Below, piece by piece: positions 60,937 to 64,000 of a DNA stretch of 64,000 nt. Source of the DNA: Phaeobacter gallaeciensis (lineage in GTDB: Bacteria; Pseudomonadota; Alphaproteobacteria; Rhodobacterales; Rhodobacteraceae); contig NZ_CP015124.1 of assembly GCF_001678945.1 (NCBI RefSeq), positions 3,386,001 to 3,450,000 on the forward strand. The letters are read 5' to 3'. The notes beneath the pieces are model-generated. The model did no database searches. It saw only the letters and a list, made by a program, of their open reading frames with translations, and was not told where the DNA came from. Each line of letters starts with the position of its first letter. The first letter of the stretch is position 1. The position numbers and the translations under genes are program-made.

Positions 60937-61326
60937 CGTCATGTCCTGTCCAGTGGTCATTCGAGAAAGGCCGCTGGCAGGCGGCTGGCGCGACTATGCC
61001 GCAGGTTTGGCTGGCTTTCAATTGGGGTTAATGATCCATAAATCATGCGCGGGATTTTGCCGGGCCCCTGAAACAGTCACGCCCGGACCCGAGACCGGGT
61101 CGCGCCTGCCTGCCCCCCCCGACAGGCGCGGCCCTTGGTTAAAGAACGTCGAGGACACGCAAACCAAGTTTCCAGAAGATTATGTGGAATGAGGCGCTAT
61201 TATGAGAACGTGGGGCAGAAATCATCCTGCATGCTGCCGCTTCTGGCGCGCACCCTTAAAAATATCGCTGGGTGGCGTCACGCGCGCGCTTGACCAAACT
61301 CAAAATCCGAACCATATCCCCAGACC
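60937..61326. other. Intergenic region upstream of lepA
   Basis: 390 bases without a recognisable gene. It holds two GC hairpins: GACCCG-agac-CGGGTC at 61086-61101, and CGCGCCTG / CAGGCGCG at 61101-61130 with a C8 run in the loop. The right end has the probable lepA promoter at 61288. Confidence 0.5.
61288..61316 (+). promoter_or_regulatory. Possible lepA promoter
   Basis: TTGACC at 61288-61293 and CATATC at 61311-61316 with a 17-base spacer. Transcription would start near 61323, only a few bases before the ATG at 61327, and no Shine-Dalgarno is visible, so the message could be leaderless. Confidence 0.4.
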
Positions 61327-63126
61327 ATGACAGAGCTCTCAAAGATCCGCAATTTCTCCATCGTCGCCCATATCGACCATGGCAAATCCACCCTCGCTGA
61401 CCGGCTCATCCAGGAGACCGGGACGGTGGAGTCACGCGATATGAAAGAGCAGCTTCTGGACGCGATGGATATCGAGCGCGAGCGCGGCATCACCATCAAG
61501 GCCAACACGGTTCGGATCGACTACAAGGCCGACGATGGCGAGACCTATGTGCTCAACCTCATCGACACCCCCGGTCACGTCGACTTTGCTTATGAGGTCT
61601 CCCGCTCCATGCGCGCGGTTGAAGGCTCGCTGCTGGTTGTGGACAGCACCCAAGGGGTCGAGGCGCAGACGCTGGCCAATGTCTATCAGGCGATCGACGC
61701 GGATCACGAGATCGTCCCGGTGCTGAACAAGATCGACCTGCCCGCATCTGATTGCGATCGCGTGGCTGAGCAGATCGAGGATGTGATCGGCATCGACGCA
61801 AGCGAAGCCATTCAGGTCTCGGCCAAGACCGGGCAGGGCATTCACGAGACGCTGGAGGCGATCGTACAGCATCTGCCCGCACCCGCAGGTACCCGCGATG
61901 CGCCGCTCAAAGCCATGCTGGTGGACAGCTGGTACGACGCTTACCTGGGCGTGATCGTGCTGGTGCGTATTATGGACGGCGTCCTGAAGAAAGGCATGCG
62001 GGTCAAGTTCATGTCGAACGATACCCTGCACCATGTGGACCGGATCGGCGTCTTCCGCCCTGCCATGCAGGTGGTGGATGAACTCGGCCCGGGTGAGATC
62101 GGCTTCCTGACGGCATCAATCAAGCAGGTACGCGACACCCGCGTCGGCGACACCATCACCAATGACCGGAACGGCTGCGAGGTGGCTCTGCCGGGCTTCA
62201 AACCGGCGCAGCCGGTGGTGTTCTGCGGTCTCTTCCCGGTGGATAGCGCCGAATTCGAAGACCTGCGCGACGCCATCGACAAGCTGGCTCTCAACGACGC
62301 CTCCTTCAGCTTTGAGATGGAGACCTCGGCGGCGCTGGGCTTTGGTTTCCGCTGCGGTTTCCTGGGCCTGTTGCACCTTGAGGTGATCCGCGACCGGATC
62401 GAGCGGGAATACAATATCGAGCTGATCACCACGGCGCCGTCGGTGATCTATCACGTCTACATGAAGGACGGCGAGAAGATCGACCTGCACAACCCGGCCG
62501 ACATGCCCGACATGTCCAAGGTGGATCACATCGAGGAACCGCGGATCAAAGCGACGATCCTTGTGCCGGATGAATACCTCGGCGATGTGCTGAAACTCTG
62601 CCAGGACCGCCGCGGCATTCAGGAAGACCTGACCTATGCCGGCACCCGCGCCATGGTGGTCTACGATCTGCCGTTGAACGAGGTGGTCTTTGACTTCTAC
62701 GACCGGCTGAAATCGGTGACCAAGGGCTATGCCTCCTTCGACTATCACCTGACCGGCTACCGCGAGGACAACCTGGTGAAGATGTCGGTGCTGGTGAATG
62801 ACGAGCCGGTGGATGCGCTGTCGATGATGGTGCACCGGGACCGCGCCGAGATGCGCGGCCGGGCCATGTGCGAAAAGCTTAAGGATCTGATTCCGCGCCA
62901 CATGTTCAAGATCCCGATCCAGGCGGCCATCGGCGGCAAGGTAATCGCGCGCGAGACCCTGTCGGCGCTGCGCAAGGACGTGACCGCGAAATGCTATGGC
63001 GGCGATGCCTCGCGTAAGCGCAAGCTGCTGGACAAGCAGAAAGCGGGTAAGAAGAAGATGCGCCAGTTCGGCAAGGTCGACATCCCGCAGGAAGCCTTCA
63101 TCTCGGCATTGAAAATGGATAGCTGA
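61327..63126 (+). CDS. lepA: Elongation factor 4 (LepA)
   Basis: Predicted 599-residue ribosome-bound GTPase. The P-loop is AHIDHGKST, the G3 motif DTPGH and the G4 motif NKIDLP. The unique C-terminal LepA domain ([19 protein letters not shown] and [24 protein letters not shown]) is diagnostic. It acts during translation initiation or stalled elongation. It is a stand-alone gene ending before a terminator. Confidence 0.97.
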   Translation: MTELSKIRNFSIVAHIDHGKSTLADRLIQETGTVESRDMKEQLLDAMDIERERGITIKANTVRIDYKADDGETYVLNLIDTPGHVDFAYEVSRSMRAVEGSLLVVDSTQGVEAQTLANVYQAIDADHEIVPVLNKIDLPASDCDRVAEQIEDVIGIDASEAIQVSAKTGQGIHETLEAIVQHLPAPAGTRDAPLKAMLVDSWYDAYLGVIVLVRIMDGVLKKGMRVKFMSNDTLHHVDRIGVFRPAMQVVDELGPGEIGFLTASIKQVRDTRVGDTITNDRNGCEVALPGFKPAQPVVFCGLFPVDSAEFEDLRDAIDKLALNDASFSFEMETSAALGFGFRCGFLGLLHLEVIRDRIEREYNIELITTAPSVIYHVYMKDGEKIDLHNPADMPDMSKVDHIEEPRIKATILVPDEYLGDVLKLCQDRRGIQEDLTYAGTRAMVVYDLPLNEVVFDFYDRLKSVTKGYASFDYHLTGYREDNLVKMSVLVNDEPVDALSMMVHRDRAEMRGRAMCEKLKDLIPRHMFKIPIQAAIGGKVIARETLSALRKDVTAKCYGGDASRKRKLLDKQKAGKKKMRQFGKVDIPQEAFISALKMDS

Positions 63127-63339
63127 GGCCGTCTGGCGAAAAATTCGTGTAGATCAAGGGCGCCATTCCTTTAGCGGGAGTGGCGCCTTTTTGTTCCTGG
63201 GGTAACTGCGCGGTCGGCCGCTGTGGTCTGACGGACGGGGAAATGGGCCGACAGGGCGCCGAATTAACCGGCAGGTACTTGTGACGGCATGCATCCTGCA
63301 CTGGGCCGGATCAGACCCAAGCAGCGTTCGTAGGTGAGG
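63127..63339. other. Gap between lepA and the structured RNA
   Basis: About 210 bases without a gene apart from the lepA terminator at 63157. Contains the inverted repeat GGTCTGA / TCAGACC (63225-63231 and 63311-63317), of unknown meaning. Confidence 0.5.
63157..63192 (+). terminator. Terminator after lepA
   Basis: Hairpin GGCGCCATTCC / GGGAGTGGCGCC with one wobble pair, followed by TTTTT, about 33 bases after the lepA stop. Confidence 0.82.
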
Positions 63340-63505
63340 AAAAGTGGCGGGACCACCAGGCAACCGTGCGGTTTTGATTCCCGAGGACCTGTATGTACAG
63401 GTGGGCGCCAGGTAAACGGACCAGGATCCGAACAGAGCCAGCTCCCTCGGAATTGCTTAAGGCCACTGGAATGCTACCTGTCACAAGAAGGGCAGAACCC
63501 GCCAC
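63340..63505 (-). ncRNA. Structured small RNA with 6S-like architecture
   Basis: About 162-base RNA on the minus strand. The 5' end GTGGCGGG (63505-63498) pairs perfectly with the 3' end CCCGCCAC (63351-63344), followed by TTTT. Inside, CAGGTAGC pairs with GTTGCCTG (8 pairs, two G-U), then a large open bubble, then ATTCCGAGG pairs with CCTCGGGAAT (one bulge), and an apical region with the ACCTGTA/TACAGGT dyad (63387-63402). A closing stem with an internal loop, a central bubble and an apical stem at this length is the layout of 6S RNA. A promoter at 63511-63539 predicts initiation at the closing stem. Identity as 6S is inferred, not confirmed. Confidence 0.5.
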
Positions 63506-63510
63506 GGCCC

Positions 63511-63539
63511 TAGGTAGTGTGCGGGCGCTGCGGCGGCAA
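63511..63539 (-). promoter_or_regulatory. Promoter of the structured RNA
   Basis: Minus-strand TTGCCG (63539-63534) and TACCTA (63516-63511) with a 17-base spacer. Transcription would begin six to seven bases downstream, at 63504-63505, exactly where the closing stem of the RNA starts. Confidence 0.45.
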
Positions 63540-63589
63540 GGGGCAAGTGGTAAGAGTTTTTGCCTTTACCGTCCTCGGGCTTGCATTTT

Positions 63590-63604
63590 GTTCCCGAATT
63601 GTTC
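63590..63604 (+). promoter_or_regulatory. SOS (LexA) operator upstream of mmcB
   Basis: GTTC at 63590-63593 and GTTC at 63601-63604 separated by seven bases: an exact match to the alphaproteobacterial LexA box GTTC-N7-GTTC. It lies 12 bases before the mmcB start codon, where bound LexA would block transcription. Confidence 0.75.
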
Positions 63605-63616
63605 ACTCCTGATGCC

Positions 63617-64000
63617 ATGGTGGATGAGAATGATCTGGAGCGGTTTCAGCCTGGTCAGCGGCTGGCGCGCGGGGTGGCGCGGTATTTGCGCTCGCTTGGC
63701 TTTGTCTCGGTCGAGGAATTCGTGCCCACACGCGGCCTGCGCGTTGATCTGATGGCGCTGGGCCCAAAGGGCGAGATCTGGGTGATCGAATGCAAATCCA
63801 GCCGCGCCGATTTCCAGTCAGACAGCAAATGGCAAGGGTATCTCGAGTGGTGTGACCGCTATTTCTGGGCGGTAGACACCGAGTTCCCGGTCGAAATCCT
63901 GCCGGATGAGACCGGGCTGATCGTCGCCGATGCCTATTATGGCGAGATTGTGCGTATGGGGCCGGAAGCGAAGCTGCCCGCAGCGCGGCGCAAGAAGATG
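63617..64000 (+). CDS. mmcB: MmcB-family DNA repair protein (3' end outside window)
   Basis: 128 residues are visible; the reading frame is open to the last base, so the gene is truncated by the window edge. The product shows RLARGVARYLRSLGF, RVDLMALGPKGEIWVIECKSSRADFQSDSKWQGYLEWCDRYFWAVD, typical of the MmcB family (PD-(D/E)xK-like fold with D and ExK residues). MmcB of Caulobacter is needed for mitomycin C resistance. The ATG at 63617 lacks a visible ribosome site. A perfect SOS box precedes it. Confidence 0.85.
   Translation, partial: MVDENDLERFQPGQRLARGVARYLRSLGFVSVEEFVPTRGLRVDLMALGPKGEIWVIECKSSRADFQSDSKWQGYLEWCDRYFWAVDTEFPVEILPDETGLIVADAYYGEIVRMGPEAKLPAARRKKM

Noticed and set aside
63311-63505. 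64-codon minus-strand frame in the lepA-mmcB gap
   Set aside because: No ribosome site and no family motif; the same bases are better explained by the structured RNA with matching closing stem and promoter.
63340-63505. tmRNA or RNase P RNA for the structured region
   Set aside because: No CCA end, tag-peptide reading frame, or the GAGGAAAGUC and related conserved blocks of RNase P.
63393-63752. 119-codon plus-strand frame running into mmcB
   Set aside because: Overlaps mmcB out of frame and changes composition at that point; it is a mixture of the RNA gene and the mmcB shadow.
1-64000. CRISPR array, prophage, transposase, toxin-antitoxin or defence islands
   Set aside because: No direct-repeat arrays, integrase, transposase, restriction or toxin motifs were seen; gene content is core-like throughout.

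Overview
The window looks like chromosomal core sequence from a Rhodobacteraceae bacterium of the Roseobacter group (Phaeobacter, Ruegeria or Leisingera type). The evidence is the high GC content, GcrA with a nearby GANTC site, FNR-type TTGAY-N4-RTCAA boxes, the alphaproteobacterial SOS operator GTTC-N7-GTTC, and family-restricted small proteins (DUF1467, DUF6455). No rRNA, tRNA, insertion sequence, prophage or CRISPR array was found. All functional names come from reading the sequence; no database search was run.

Layout. 0-5 kb: a marR-MFP-RND efflux operon, then a 24-residue lipoprotein gene (minus strand). 5-6 kb: a secreted delta-class carbonic anhydrase. 6-15.4 kb (minus strand): phaC, a MaoC-phosphotransacetylase fusion, ackA, then hlyD-rbbA-yhhJ-like export genes, with an FNR-like box upstream of phaC. 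15.6-19 kb: carB. 19.2-23.3 kb: overlapping pabB/pabC and aspS. 23.4-27.1 kb: a DUF1800/DUF1501 pair and a response regulator with a 46-residue membrane protein. 27.3-36.2 kb: mce, DUF1467, a CysZ/EI24-like protein, nitroreductase, small conserved proteins, an M48 lipoprotein, two DUF6455 genes behind an FNR-type promoter, rimO and an AsmA-like protein. 36.3-41 kb (minus strand): a capsule operon kpsT-kpsE-kdsA-manB/algC type behind a TATAAT promoter and a perfect 21-bp palindrome. 41.3-49.7 kb: a UDG-family enzyme, SseB, YghU, a YHS protein, gcrA, an ABC-2 permease, an EamA exporter and argD-argF. 49.8-58.1 kb: Pi transporter, Nudix, SDR, hrpB, meaB, rpmB and a copper pair (DUF2946-like and PCuAC). 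58.2-64 kb: cobB, a low-molecular-weight phosphatase, LysR, a small secreted protein, lepA, a probable structured RNA with 6S-like architecture on the minus strand, and the start of mmcB behind a perfect SOS box.

How the genes fit together. Carbon overflow and storage (PhaC, MaoC-Pta, AckA) form one transcription unit that continues into an export system. Mce and MeaB serve the propionyl-CoA/methylmalonyl-CoA route, although the mutase is outside the window. Capsule export and precursor synthesis (KDO-8-P synthase, hexose-phosphate mutase) are transcribed together. The most informative regulatory signals are the oxygen-type boxes at 31920 and 15433, the palindrome at 41191, the SOS box at 63590 and the probable small RNA at 63340-63505.
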